The notes beneath the pieces are model-generated. The model saw only the letters and a list, made by a program, of their open reading frames with translations. It was not told where the DNA came from and ran no database searches. A DNA stretch of 64,000 nucleotides, from the NCBI RefSeq assembly GCF_042100115.1, contig NC_091278.1:1364001-1428000 (forward strand), given 5' to 3'. Below are positions 1-12,977 of this stretch, piece by piece. Both the position numbers and the translations under genes were made by a program. Within the stretch, counting starts at the first letter, position 1. Every line of letters begins with the position of its first letter. This DNA is from Alternaria dauci (Eukaryota > Ascomycota > Dothideomycetes > Pleosporales > Pleosporaceae).

Positions 1-1040
1 TTATTTAGAAGTCTAGCTATTATAGCTTTAGTAATAAAGTATATATAATTACTTAGCTTCTTTAGTAACCTAGACGTATCTAGATAGGCTATTAGTATAT
101 CTACTATAGCTAGTTTAATCTTTATATCTCCTAGGGACTTAATTAAATCCTCTACCTCCTTATCTATATTATTTAGGGTAGAAGGAATAGCTACTACCTT
201 CTTTACTTTAGATAAAGCTTCCCTTATACTTTCTAAGGTAAAGGTTACTTTCTTATTAAATAGTATAATATATTATATTTCTATATTAATCTTACCTCTC
301 TCTTAGTAATATATCTTCTTAAGACTATTAATCTTTATATAATAGGATTTTAAGAATATATATATCTAGTCCTTATTATATATAAACTAGTTATCGCCTA
401 TTAGAGTATTAGTTATATAGTATATAATTACTTCTTTATCTAATTATAGTAATCCTTTAAAGAAAAGAATATTAACTTCTACTTCTAGTAGCTATCTATT
501 ATTAATATAAGTATCTACTACTAAGGAAAAGTAAGTCTAGTACTCTACTAGGCCTAGTTAATCCTAGAGGTAAGAGTATAAGTATACTTATAAATAAGAT
601 TACTTACCTATCTTTACTATAGTATCTTTATCTTACTACTACTCCTTTATACTTACTTAGAGCTATAACTAGTTTTTAGAAGAGTAACTAAGTAGCTATT
701 TTAATATATAAGAGATAGTTTAATCTATATTAAATAAGTAGTCTAGAAGTATAGAAACCTTTATCTTATTAGGGATATTTCTATTATTAGCTTATTAGTT
801 AAAATCTTTAAGGAACTTAGTAATATCCTTTCCTATAAAGACTAAACTAGTATACCTAGGTCTAACTATAGATAAAACTAAGTTACTTAGAGTAGATATA
901 ATATCTCTACTAGTACTAGTTATTATTAATAAAGCTTCTAGAGTAGCTTCTAAAGGGTTCTTAGATATTAATAAAGAGAGTAGTTACTATTCTAAGTTAC
1001 TTTAGTATTAAATAATCTTCTAGCTCTTCTTTATATTATA
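1..1040 (-). pseudogene. RIP-degraded retrotransposon Gag-like frame (Ty3/Gypsy type), partial
   Basis: On the minus strand one frame running from about 1,040 down to the window edge stays coherent if in-frame TAG/TAA are taken as mutated Trp/Gln codons. It contains a stretch of more than 50 codons without a stop (about 980-810). Read in order, it shows a GKDITKFLKDF-like block, a leucine/tyrosine block followed by a W-L region, a DKDT block, then LGLVEYQ, FSLVVDT and a FFKGL block. This spacing resembles the Gag (retrotransposon gag) proteins of fungal Ty3/Gypsy elements. The polymerase part would lie left of the window. Family assignment is by eye and the protein is dead. Confidence 0.55.
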
Positions 1041-1251
1041 TAATATAGAAGAACTTATAGATTAGTTCTTCTTAAACTAAGTTAAATTAATATAACTAAA
1101 TAATTAATATATATAAATAATAGACGTATACTTTAATAATTTAAGTAGTATATCTAGTATACACCTCTTATAGAAACTACTAACTATCTCCTTTAATTAC
1201 TTCTCTAGTATATCTATTTATACTAGTAGTATTACCCTTTAGGTATATTAG

Positions 1252-1325
1252 ATTAGTATTTTCTATCTAATATTATTTTTAAGAGGGGTTACTATCTAGT
1301 TTATTAAATTAGTATTTTCTATCTA
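1252..1325. repeat. 18-bp direct repeat in the AT-rich block
   Basis: The 18-bp string ATTAGTATTTTCTATCTA occurs at 1,252-1,269 and again at 1,308-1,325. It lies between the Gag-like frame and the Helitron remnant and could belong to a terminal or subterminal part of either element. In such AT-rich DNA, limited sequence complexity weakens the case. Confidence 0.6.
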
Positions 1326-1859
1326 TAGTATTAGTATAAGTAATTCTTTTCTTAGGTATAGTATATATTTTAAGAGTAAGTAATATTAGTCTAAGGAGTT
1401 ACTTAATAGTATAGTATAATATAGCTTCTAATAGTCTCTTCTAAAGAATCTAATTATAATAAGGTCTTAGCTACCCCCTTATAGGATAACTAGTAGTATT
1501 AGCTACGTATTAGAATTACTTCTTTACTAAGTTAAATAGTATCCCTATAGGCTTTACTATTTATATAGGTATTAGAGTATATAAAGATACTAATATCTTA
1601 GTATTAAAGTTTTATCCTCTACGTAGCTTATAGTATATTAGTAAGTAGGTAGTAAGTAAGAGTAATTAATTATTATAAAAAGAGTAGTAAGTATATTCTA
1701 TACTATTAAAAGAAAGACTTATAAAAGAAGATATAAAGGATCTATATTAGTTAAGTCTAAAGCCTCTATAGGTTAATAGAAAGGTAGATTTATAGGTGCG
1801 TCCCTAGATATTAATAATCCCTAAAAAGAATAGAGAGGGAAGAGTACTTATAGTAAAGC

Positions 1860-4800
1860 CCTCTTACTTACTCTATACACTAGTATAATCTATATAAGAG
1901 TATAATTCTAGTCTTATAAGTAGCTATAGGGCCTCTATATAAAATAAAGTTAATAAGGATAAGGATCTTCTACCTAAGGTTATAGTAATTCCTAATATTA
2001 TAGCTAATATTAGTAAGTTTAAAGCGCTATAAGAGTAAATATAGTCTAATACTTAAGATATATTTTTATCTATAGGATTTATCTAATATATACTAATATT
2101 AGAGTTTAATACTAAGGAAAAGTATCTATCTCTTACTTTCCTATCCTTATACCTAACTAGGTAAGTAGACTTTATATAGCCTTAACTATAAGAGATTAGC
2201 TATACCTTATATATTAAGCTTATAATCTACTATTAAGATAGAAGGTTTACTTACTACTTATATTTCTAGTATACTATATTTAATACTTTAATATACTACT
2301 AGTTAAGGGATAAGATAAGTTTTTTTATAAAGTATTAAGCTAGTAGTAACTAAATATTATTAGAGGATATCTAGGTAGCCTTTAATAGTAATAATAGAGG
2401 CTAGTACCTTATAGACTTTATTTTCTACTAGTTAATAATAGTTTATAGGACTAGAGCCTTCTAGAATACTAAAGGAAATAAATTAGAAGTAATAGTAAGT
2501 AACTAATACTAACTAATACTAACCTAATACTATTACTAATATATACTAATAGTATATAGGTTTACTAGTTAAAGGCTCTATATCTTTTTATTATACTCTC
2601 TACTATAGACTACTACTAGAATAACCTATTACGCTTTATACCCTAATATAAGGAGTAAAAGATAGTAATATCTATAAGGTAAGCCTATCTAGTATAGGAC
2701 TATATATAAGATAATCCTTATATTATTACTTATTACTTCTATTAGTAGTTTAAGTTATTTAAGAAGTATATTATTATTCCTAAGTTTAAGGTTACTAACT
2801 CTTAGGATTACTATAAGTAGTAGGCCTATAGTAGTACTTATAGTTATAGCCTCTACTATTATAATAGTATTCTTAACTTAGATAAAGAACTTAGTCCTAA
2901 TAGTTCTATATTTAGTATTACCTATACTATAAGGTTCTAGGGGTACTATATTTTAGCTATATACCTAAACCCTAATCTATAGTCCTTACTTAATAAAGGG
3001 TTAGTCCTTACGCTACTATTTAAGGAAATAAAGTAGATATTTAAAGAGTTATTATCTATTCTTACCTACTACTATAAGTACTTTTACCTTATATTATACT
3101 ATTTCTATAAAGATAAAACTCCTAGTATAGAGGTTTACTACTTTAATATACTTTAGTTTATCTACTTAGAGCTTACCTTTAAATAACTACTAACTAGATT
3201 ATTTTTATACTTTTATACTATACGTAATTATCCTTACCTTAATACCTATATATAACTATTACCCTTAGCTTAGTAGGCTAATACTAATATCTAAGTTTAT
3301 ATAAGTATAGCTAGGGTTATATAGTATATAGGTATTTATACTATAAAAGGTAAGGTCTAGTCTTAATCTTTTAAAGATATTACCCTCTAAGTCTTACCTT
3401 ATATTAAGCTAAATTATTCTTTACTTTATTTTATATTATATATTATAAATAAGTTAATTAGTAAGTAGGATTATAGTACTTAGGAAGTTATATATATACT
3501 ATTTAGTTTACTATTAGTATATTACTCTTATACTATTATTAATATTAACTACTACCTAGAAGACGCTTAGTTAACTTCGTATACTATCTATAGGGGTAAT
3601 ATAGAGAATCTAGACTTAAACTTAGAGAATATACTAACTATTATATAAGGTATATCTCTTTATATAAAGTATAAAGGTTAGTTAAGCTATATAGAGGATA
3701 TATATTATCTAGATTTCTTACTATACTTTATATATATTAGTAAAGATTATAAGCGCTAACTAAGAGTTAAGCCTTATATACTAAACTATATACTATAGTA
3801 TAGCGCTATTATAGAGCTAGAAGAGTTTACTTAAGTAAAGTTAATATTATATTATCTATTTTAACGTATCTAAGATATCTAGATCCTATATAGCTACCTA
3901 CTAGGCTTACTAGGAAGAATATAAATATAAGGAAAAGGACTTATATACTAATCCTAATCTTAGGGTTAAGGAAGAGGACCTTAATTTAGAGCCTATATAA
4001 CCCCTAAATAAGTCCACTTTTAATAAGCTAGTAGGTAGGAGACTAGGCTTAGTAGAGGAATTAGTAGATAAGGATAGGATTAGTAAGTAACCTAGTAATA
4101 GGGTAAAAGACTAAGGTTCTACTAAATATATAGACTCTTTTAGGCTTAATATATAGACCTATTAACTAAATATAAAGAAGGACTACCCTATAGTAGGGCC
4201 TAATACTAAGCCTAATACTAAGCCTAATACTAAGCCTAATACTAAACCTAATACCTTAGCTAGTACCCTATAGGAGAAGTAGTATATACTATATAATTTA
4301 GTTATTAATTACTTCTAAGCTACTCTTAATAGCTACCTACTAGCGTAGTTATTAATCTAGTTAGATAAGTAAGGGGGTACTAAGAAAATATACTTAATTA
4401 AGTATATCTCTTATACTTTAGAGTACCTAGTATTATTAGTTAGGCTAGAGTCTCTTATTATATACTATACTCCTCTTAGTATTACTACCTTCCTTATCTC
4501 TAGGTATACTATTAATATACTCTTTTAAATACTTATAATATTTATATATAAGTAGTTAGATCTACTTAATACTACTAGGTAATAGTATATCTAAGTAGTA
4601 TTTAAATATATTTACTACCTTATTATTAATAAGAAGTTAATAGTTAGTCTACCTATACTTAGCTTTATCTATAGCTATTATAGTTAGATTTAGCTAAGCT
4701 AAGTATATATCCCCTTTACTAGTCTTAATATTATTTTTTTAAGTAATTACTACTAGCTCCTACTTATTAGACGTTAGGCGCTATATAACTACTCCTTAAG

Positions 4801-5640
4801 GAAGGATCCTATTAAAGTTTATAGCTAATACCTATATTATATATTTAAGAAGACTATTATCTTAGATACTATTATATATTAATAAGGTATAGCGTAAGCT
4901 TAGTTTTATAATACTTTATAGTAACTTTAACTTAGCTATTCTACTTAGAATAATTAAGTATTATTTATAATATAATATAGGGTTAATCTCTTATATCTTA
5001 ACTATACTTTATTCTAGGATACTATTTACTTATATAGCTACTATATTAATATATCCTATATTAACTACGAAAGTATACGTAATTATAGTAGTCTAGTATT
5101 AGTTATTTTAGCCTAATATAACTAAGCTATATAGGCCTCTACGTTTATAGATAAAGCTAGTAATCTACTAAACTAACTCCCTTTATATATTAGTAGAAGA
5201 GTTATATTAATAACTAATATCTAAACTAAATAAGGACTAGTTAATAGTACTACTAGTATTATTAATAATATTCTATAAGATACTAGTGTAGCTAATCTAT
5301 AAGAGAAGATACCTAAGGCTATTCTTATTACTCTACTAGAATATACTAGTCTAAGCCTTTATATACTCGCTAATAGTTAGGCTATTATACCTATCTTTCT
5401 TATTTTACGTAAGTTTTATTAGAATAAGATATTTTATTCTTAGCTATAATTTCTATTATTACTTACTTAGGCTATTACTATTTATAAGTCTTAAGGTATA
5501 AGTCTTAGCTAGGTAGTAGTATAGTATAAAAGAGACTTTATCTTAGGTTTATTATATATTACTATTTCTTAGGTTAAAAGTTTAGAGGGTCTAGTATTTA
5601 AGGAGCCTATATTATTTAATTATTTATATAGAAAGGAGGG
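1860..5640 (+). mobile_element. RIP-degraded Helitron (Rep-side and Pif1-like helicase remnants)
   Basis: Several blocks of a fungal Helitron protein can be read through RIP-made stops. At 1,922-2,330 (frame starting 1,922) comes the N-terminal block with an F-P-S-L-Y-P-T, VDF, EISYT and IFNTLI series. At 3,241-3,620 (another frame) come the YIGIYT/KG block, NKLISKQDYSTQEV, the LLLVYYS segment and EDA-L-T-S-Y-T-I-Y-R-G-N-I-E. Back in the first frame are a Walker A at 4,361-4,402 (LD-GGTKKIYLIK, from LD-GGTGKTYLIK), a Walker B at 4,622-4,636 (IINKK, from IIDEK), and the C-terminal helicase block at 5,461-5,610 (A-I-T-I-Y-K-S-G, KRDFILGLLY, VKSLEGLVF). Rep plus Pif1-like helicase in this order is diagnostic of Helitrons. 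The HUH endonuclease motif and the element ends were not located. Confidence 0.85.
4199..4252 (+). repeat. 12-bp tandem repeat (CCTAATACTAAG) encoding Pro-Asn-Thr-Lys
   Basis: About four and a half copies of CCTAATACTAAG (one copy ends AAA) sit in the same frame as the downstream Helitron helicase, so they read as a PNTK tetrapeptide array just ahead of the helicase core. The copies are nearly identical although the surroundings are RIP-mutated. The unit has no CpA or TpG left to mutate, so the array may either predate RIP or have expanded later. Confidence 0.85.
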
Positions 5641-7735
5641 TAAGGTAGTATAGTAGTAGAAGAAGGATAAGGAGTAGTAGGCTAAAGAAATTATTTCTTT
5701 ATAAGAGATAAGCTTTTTTTAAGCTTATCCTCTATAGTAGGCTTAATACTAGCTATATTAATCCTTTATTATATCCCCTACGTTTACTAACTTATTATAG
5801 TAGTTCTAAATACCTTATATTTAGTTTTCTCCCTCTCTATTAGAGTTATCCTTAGAGTTATCCTTAGATTCCTCTTAGAATTTATAGTCCCTAAAGTTAA
5901 GCTCTTCTTTAACTACATTAATATCTAATTCCTCTAGAATCCTAGTTAGTTTAAACTAATACCTAGCTAATACTCTACTTACCTAGCTTATCTATAATTT
6001 ATTACTCTAGTATAGTTACGTTATTTATATTAATTACTTCTTCTTCCTCTTTTAAGTTCTAGTTAGTGTTAAGGCTAGACTCTACTCTAGCCTATAAATT
6101 ATCTATCTTTTATTAGTAATTATTAGCCTATACCTTCTATATAAACTTACTAAGATTAGGCTTAGGCTTATCCTCTTTTAGTATATTATTATCCTTATTA
6201 TCTATTACTTATATATTAGTTTATAGGCTAATACTTAGCTAATACTACTATACCTAAGCTATATCCTAGCTTAAATTCTAGTCCTAGTTACTTTAACTTA
6301 AGCTAGTTATTTATATTCTTAGGTAGCCCCCCTTTAGGCTCTCCTAATTCTAGTAGTATATATTTAGCTTCCTTACTATTAATACACCTATATAGAAACT
6401 TCTTACTAGAGAATACTTATTTATTAAATAGTAGAGGTAAGTAGTATAGGCTATACTAAGTAGTAAGGTAAAGGTAGCTATTTTCCTAGAAGTATCCTTA
6501 TATCTATATAGTAATAACTATAGCTATAATAATCCTCTCTTAATATTAGAAAAGTAGTATAAATAGAGGGATTAGTAGGCTAGTATTATTATTAATTTTA
6601 ATTAAGGGCTTATAGCGTTTAATATAGTTCTAGTAGGCTTCCTTAATAAGGTTAACTTAATATTATTAGCTTTAGCTAATACTAGACTAATACTAGTATA
6701 TCTAATATACTCTATTATAGTAGGTAGGTAGCTTAGTATATAAAGAGCTTTCTAATAAATATAGGTAGGCTTAGGGAGTATAAGTTAGTATAACCTATAT
6801 TATAGTAGGTAGTTATAAATATACTTTAAACTTAGCGCCTATTATCTACTTAGTATATACTCTAAAGTCTATATTATATAGTATATTAATCTTAGTAGTA
6901 GCGTTCTTAGCTATTTCTATCTAGAAATCTTTAATATATAACTAGTGCTTAAGGTTATAGTCCTTATTATACTAGCTATTAATATAGTTAAGGTATACTC
7001 TAGCCTTATACTTAGGTATAACTATCGCGTAGTATTAGTATAGGCTAATACCTACCTAATACTATACTTACACTTAGTATTATCTATATCTCCTTTTATA
7101 TCTAGTTCTTACTCTACTCCTATAAAAGTACTATTAGCTTCTATATAAACTACCCCTAATACTATATATATAATCTAATTAGGAGGTATTAAACTATCCT
7201 TTAGTTAGTAGATAGTTTCTTATTTTATAAAGTACTTATTCTTCTCTTTTTATATTATAGTATTTCTAGTTTACGCCCTACCCTCTTAGCTTAGGTACTT
7301 ATTCTAACTAAACCTATAACCTCTTAGTAGGGCCTAATACCTACCTAATACTAATATACCTAATCTCTATAGTAATATTATTACTCTAGTAGTAGAAGTT
7401 ATCTTTAAGACGCTTTCTTTTAGTCTTATCTTTTTCTATATTTAGGGCGTTTTAGATAGCAGGCTTAAACTTTTTTAACTAGAATATTAATAAGGCCTAA
7501 TTAATATAAGCTTATATTAGTTAAGGTAGTATTATATACTTACTTTATTAGTAGTATTATTTAATAGGATCTCTATAAGCTTAATACTTATAGCCTTCTT
7601 ATATTACTCTCTATTCTTAATAGTATATAGGTTTATAGAGTATATAGCCTTAGATAGATCTACTATAATAGGTAGTTATAGTAGTATTAGTTTAGTATAC
7701 TTAGTATTAGGCTCTATAGGTCTATAGGGTATAAG

Positions 7736-8235
7736 TAGGGTATAAGAGGTAAGGAAGGAGTAGAGGAGATATTATTAGTATAAGTGATATTAGCGTAGAC
7801 TTACTATATTTAGGGCCTACTTTTAATCTAGGATAGGTATTCCTAATTAGCTATAATCTTACTATTACTTATACTAGTAGGAGTAGTAGTAAAGGTAAAG
7901 GTAAAGGTAAAAGTAAAGTTTAAATATATATTTTTTCTTCTATACTTTAATCCTCTTCCTCTTCTATCCTCTTCCTCTTATATCTATCTATTATTACCTA
8001 ACACTATACTAATACTTTTATTAGTATATTATCTTACTTTCTACTTACTTATATACTATATAGTACTTATAATATCTATTAGCTCTAATATATTAAGTTT
8101 ACCTTTACTTTTACCTTTACTTTCTACTCTTACTTATTATTATAGTTACCTAAAAGTATTTACTATTTATATAGTATTATTTACTCTTATAGTTAACCTT
8201 TCTCTTACTTCCTACTTACCTCTTATACTTATAAC
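7736..8235. repeat. Nested imperfect inverted repeat of about 500 bp
   Basis: The outer arm TATAAGAGGTAAG at 7,741-7,753 is matched by its exact reverse complement at 8,215-8,227. An inner arm of AAAGGT-type repeats at 7,881-7,921 is matched in inverted orientation at 8,095-8,128, with an inverted GAGTAG flank. The centres of the two pairs differ by about 20 bp, as expected after small indels. The middle has CCTCTTCCTCTTC-type repeats (7,952-7,980). This could be a foldback or MITE-like element; the family is unknown. Confidence 0.5.
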
Positions 8236-11200
8236 CTAATAACCCTAATTACTACTACTATAATAATAATAATACTACTACTACTTCTCTTAATATAGTT
8301 AACTATATATATTAGCTAGTATTAGCTAGTAGTAGTCTATATCTTATACTTACATAGAGTTTAGTACTACTAGTCCTTTACTTAGTATAACTAACCTTAG
8401 AGGTATTTAAGGTTATCTTACTATTACTTATAAAGCTCTTAGCCCTATTATCTTAATAATAAGTATATATATTCCTAACTACTACCTCTTACTTATTAAT
8501 TTAAGTACCTTACTTAATTTACTTACTCTAAGTTCCTTAATAGTATAGCTACTTAGTATTACTTTAGATACTTTACTTACTACTACTCTTATTAGTAGTA
8601 CTAGTAGTAGTAGTTAAGATCTAATTTATATAGTTATTAATAGCTATATTTATAAGAGTACTAGTAAGACTTTATATATATAGCCTAAAGTTAAGATCTA
8701 ATATAACTATAAGGTAGAATAATTTCTAGTCTTTTATAGTAATATAATAAGACCTAAGAAAATTACTTAATAAGGTTAGTCTAATACTACTTAATACTAA
8801 CTAATACTTTACTTTACTAATAGTATTATATAGCCTATATAGTAGAGGAGATATAATATTACTAGTAATATTAGGGTTAGGTACTACTAAAGCTTATTAT
8901 CTTATACTATAATTTTTTATTTTCTATAAGTAGGGGGGTATTATTAAAATAAAACTTTAAAAAAGTAAAAAGTAGCTATCCCTTTACTTATTAGTTATAA
9001 AAGTTAATAAAAAAGGTAAAGTAATAATATAATTTAAATACTAGACTAATTAGCGTTTTATAGTCGTAAAGCTCTAACATCTATATATAAAAAGTAAAGT
9101 TAAAAAAAATTACTAAAGGTAACTAAAAAAGATACTTATTAGAAACCTTAGTAGAGGTCTAATAGAGATTACTAGTATTAGTTAGTAATATAATTATAAT
9201 ATATTAGAAGAGGAAGAGGATATAGTATCTTTACTATAATTAAGCTTACTTAGAATTTTATATATTTCTATAAAAGCCTAGCTACTACTAACCTCTATAC
9301 TAATACTAACTTATAAGCTTTAATACCTTTAATACTTTTAAGACTTACCTTATATATAAACTATTATATATATAATATATTTCCTCTTTATCCTTATTTA
9401 GTAGGTATTCTAGCCTAGCCTAAAAACCTTAGCTAGATATATACTAATTAATATATCTATAGGAATATAATATACCTACTTTATATATACTTAGGAGCTA
9501 CCTAGAGTAGTCCTTAAAAAGTTAGATAAGTAATTACCTAAGTTTTACTTTTTATTCTAGAATAGAAAGGCCTCTTAGGTTAATATCTTTAGTATTATTA
9601 AAATTATTATAGAGGTAGCTATTAGGTAGATAAGGATATAGATAAAGAAGAAAGTAGAGGAGCTAGTATATATAGCCTTTATAGATAGCTACTATAGCTA
9701 TAGGCTCCTTATATTTAGCTACCTTATTATTCTTAAATAAAGTACTTTTAGCTAGGAAACTAAGAACTAGCTACGCTAGTAGATAAAGAATATTAAAAGA
9801 GCGTTAGAGGAGTAATATCCTAGGCTTAAGGAGAGGGAGTTTAAAGAGATACTATAAGGATAAGAGAATAAGGTATAGATAGTACTAGTACTAATATTCC
9901 TCTAACTAAAGCTAATTATTAGATAATAGTAGCTATACTATAGGTAGCTAGTTAGTTATTCTTAAGAAGGGGTAGTAGAGGTAGTAGTAGTAGTTATAAA
10001 AGGTAGAAATAGTAGAAGATAGTAGAAGATAGTATATATATTTAAAAGTTATATCTTATCTCTAGTAGGTATATAACTACTACTACTATTATATATCTTT
10101 AGTGTCTAATATTTATAATATACTATATATATACTAGTAGTAATAAATATAAGCTTATATAAGCTTATAGTTACTTAGTTAGTACTTTATCTTAAGAATA
10201 GTCTCTAAATATACTATAATAATAAAAAAAGTCTATAAAGGCTAAAGCTAAATCCTATACTATATTAAAGAGTTTATAGCTATAGAGGTTAAGGCTATAT
10301 TCTTTAGCTACCTAAATCTACTTAGTAAGATAAATATATCTACCTTTACTACTATTTATAAAGCTATTAAGGAAATATACCTTTAGCTTTAAGTTAGTAT
10401 ATATATAGTTATAGTATTAGCTTAGTATTAAATTAACTTTCTTAGCTATAAAGGTTATAGTTAATTATTAAAGTACTATTATTACTACTCTTAAGGATAT
10501 AGCTAATACCTTTAAAGTAGCTAAGTTACTAAGCGCCTACCTAAAGCTCTTAGAAAACTATATCCTCTAATATACTTAGGTTATTATCGGGAGTTATAGG
10601 TCTTTAGGTTTATAATATATAGTTCTTATAAGTATCTATACTATCTACTTTTAGTCTTCTAGTCTAGCTCTTAGTTAGTAATAAGAATAAAAAAGATATT
10701 TTATAGCTTTAAATAATCTAGCTTACTTTATATTACTATTTTATTTTTTATAAAATAGAAAGTTTATACTATAAGAGAATAGTAAAGGATAGCTCTATAT
10801 TATAATAGTATATTAAGGAAAGTAATAATAATAATTCTTACTAGTCTTCTTATATATTAAGTATAAGTTAAGAGTAAGTTTATTATCTATAGTAATAATA
10901 AGAGAAGTAATTATATTAAGACTTTAGTACCTTTCTATCTAAGCTATATCCTATATATTATAATTAAATTTATAAAAAAGTAAAGCTTTTATACTAAGTA
11001 AAGATAATAAGCTTAAGCTAAAGTCTATTATATACTATATAGTAAAGGACTTTAGTAGTATATATAATATATTTTAGCCTAAAATAGTATTCTTTATAAA
11101 AAACTTAGAAATTTAGAGATACTATAAATATTAAAAAAATAATAATAGAAAGAGTTATATACTTTATTTTAAAGACCTTTAGAAGTATAATTTAAAAGTA

Positions 11201-11551
11201 ATTTTCTAGTTCTCTAAGTAAGTTTAATAACCTTATAATAATAAAGTATTATAATAATAATAAGCTATATAATAATAACTTTAAAAAGCTAAAATAACTA
11301 AAATAATAAAGTAAGCTTATCTTTATAAGCTTTAGCTACTTTAGAAGAAGTAAATTAAGTAAAAAAAAAATTAAGAAGTATAAAAGAATAAGATACCTAT
11401 AAAACTAGCTAAAAAATAATACTAGAAAAGGTTTTATAATACTAAAATAGCTATAAAATTACTTAAAAAAGTAAATATTAAACTTTAAAGACTTCTAAGC
11501 TACCTAGAAAGTATTAAAAGTATATTATTAATATTCTATCTTATATTAAAG

Positions 11552-11596
11552 CTATATAAACTATATAAGCTATATAAGCTATATAAGCTATATAAA
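11552..11596. repeat. 9-bp tandem repeat (CTATATAAG/A), five copies
   Basis: Five contiguous copies of CTATATAA followed by G or A. It is a simple repeat within the RIP-degraded block, with no gene context. Confidence 0.85.
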
Positions 11597-12510
11597 CTAC
11601 CTTAATATATATATCTAAAACGTAGGTAATTATAAGGGGCTATACTTAAAGACCTATTATATAAGTATACTAAAGTTATATTTAATAAAGAGCTATTTAC
11701 TTCCTTAGTATAGTATTTATATATTAGTTAATTATTATAAATAATAAAGAGTAAATCCTCCTTATATAAAGAAAGTAGGGTTAGACTCTTAAGGAGAGTC
11801 TTAATAAAGGAAATAAGGACTAAGTATAAGGTGCGCTAAGTTACGTAATATACTATTATACTAAGACGCTACTATTAGTAATAGTAGGGCGCATTCATAA
11901 TAGTAACTATTAGTAGTAGAGATAACTATTAGTAATAGCGGGTTAAAGGACTAATAGTAGGACTTATAGTAATAAGTATAAGAATATATTAGATCTTATT
12001 ATTACACTTATTATAGTTAACTTAAATAGTTTATCTCTTACATAGATTATTAACTAGTTATTCTATTATTTATAGAATAGTTATTATTATTCTTTAGTTA
12101 TAATAATAACTCTTTTCTACTTAATTATTCTATATACTACCTTATAAACTATTACTAATATCTATCTTACCTTAGTATAAACTAAGCTTAAAGAAGTAAA
12201 GTAAGCCCCTATATAATATTAATAAGAGGTTATATAAGTTAGCCTAAGCGTGTTATTTAAGTACTAATTAGGACTATACTAAATTTAGGTATACTTCTTA
12301 GTATTAGGTATACTTATTAATACTTAGGAGCTATAGGTAGCTAAAGGGCCTTTAGCTACGCACTAAGATAACGTTAAGAATCTATTAACTAGGCTCTAGC
12401 CTATTATAGTAATATAGCTCCTAAAAAATATTCTAAATAAGCTAAATTATTTATAGGTGTATAATTAGTATAATACTAAGTTATTATAATTTTACTATAA
12501 TTTACTATAG

Positions 12511-12977
12511 CTGTATAACCTTATTTTTTCAGGATCCTGATATTGTGCGGTGGCTTATTGCGTGACCCGGCTTATTGCGTGCACGGACACGGTGGTTCTA
12601 GCCGAGACGTCATAGATGCATCATCAATCGCAGCGCTTTCTGGAGAGCGCGTTTCGACACCGAGAAGGTTGGAGCTTGGAAGGAAGGGATGTTGACATGG
12701 TGGAAGCGTCGACGGTCATTGCGATGGTTGCGTGCAATGATCTGTGAGGCTCCTGCATCATCGGATCGCAGGACCTCTTTCGATCGACCTGCACTGAGGC
12801 GGACAAGCGCTAAACTGTATGCAGCCATTAGCGTGCTCCTACAGCCTTGGCAAGGCATGACGCCTTGACTTTGTCGCTTGTCTTCGACTTGGCCCGCGAC
12901 AAATACAGCGCCAAATTGACGTCAAGCAATATGGTATTTGCTTCGTTGGCAGTGACGACTCCCACGCGTAAATCACC
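12511..12977. other. Isochore boundary and upstream region of the TDT gene
   Basis: Composition switches within a few tens of bases near 12,510-12,545 from RIP-saturated AT-rich DNA to ordinary sequence of roughly balanced GC. The 13-bp string GGCTTATTGCGTG occurs twice just inside the normal side (12,552-12,564 and 12,569-12,581). Short open frames here (for example minus 12,610-12,858) show no recognisable motif. The rest is presumed promoter and 5' leader of the plus-strand transporter gene; no clear TATA box was found. Confidence 0.7.
12552..12581. repeat. 13-bp direct repeat at the isochore edge
   Basis: GGCTTATTGCGTG is present at 12,552-12,564 and 12,569-12,581, separated by 4 bp. It is the first non-RIP sequence next to the AT-rich block and may be an unmutated tail of the adjoining repeat or a short regulatory repeat. 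Confidence 0.85.

Larger units (their letters stand above)
1..12510. repeat. RIP-saturated AT-rich isochore of degraded transposons
   Basis: The whole block is very AT-rich, and CA and TG dinucleotides are almost completely missing, with only scattered exceptions (for example near 1,798 and 5,915), while TA is extremely common. This is the signature of repeat-induced point mutation with CpA preference, known from Pezizomycotina. Stop codons occur every few residues in all frames, so no intact gene is present. Two element remnants can be read (Gag-like at the left edge, Helitron at about 1.9-5.6 kb). From about 5,650 to 12,510 I could not assign the degraded sequence to a family. One minus-strand frame at about 6,590-7,330 looks coherent if TAG/TAA are read as former Gln/Trp codons, but I do not recognise it. 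Confidence 0.93.

Noticed and set aside
5650..12510. Further named transposon families (hAT, Fot1/pogo, LINE) in the remaining RIP block
   Set aside because: I tried several frames on both strands but found no set of ordered motifs strong enough to name a family.
12610..12858. Minus-strand 82-codon frame near the isochore edge
   Set aside because: It has no recognisable motif and lies in the presumed promoter of the TDT gene.
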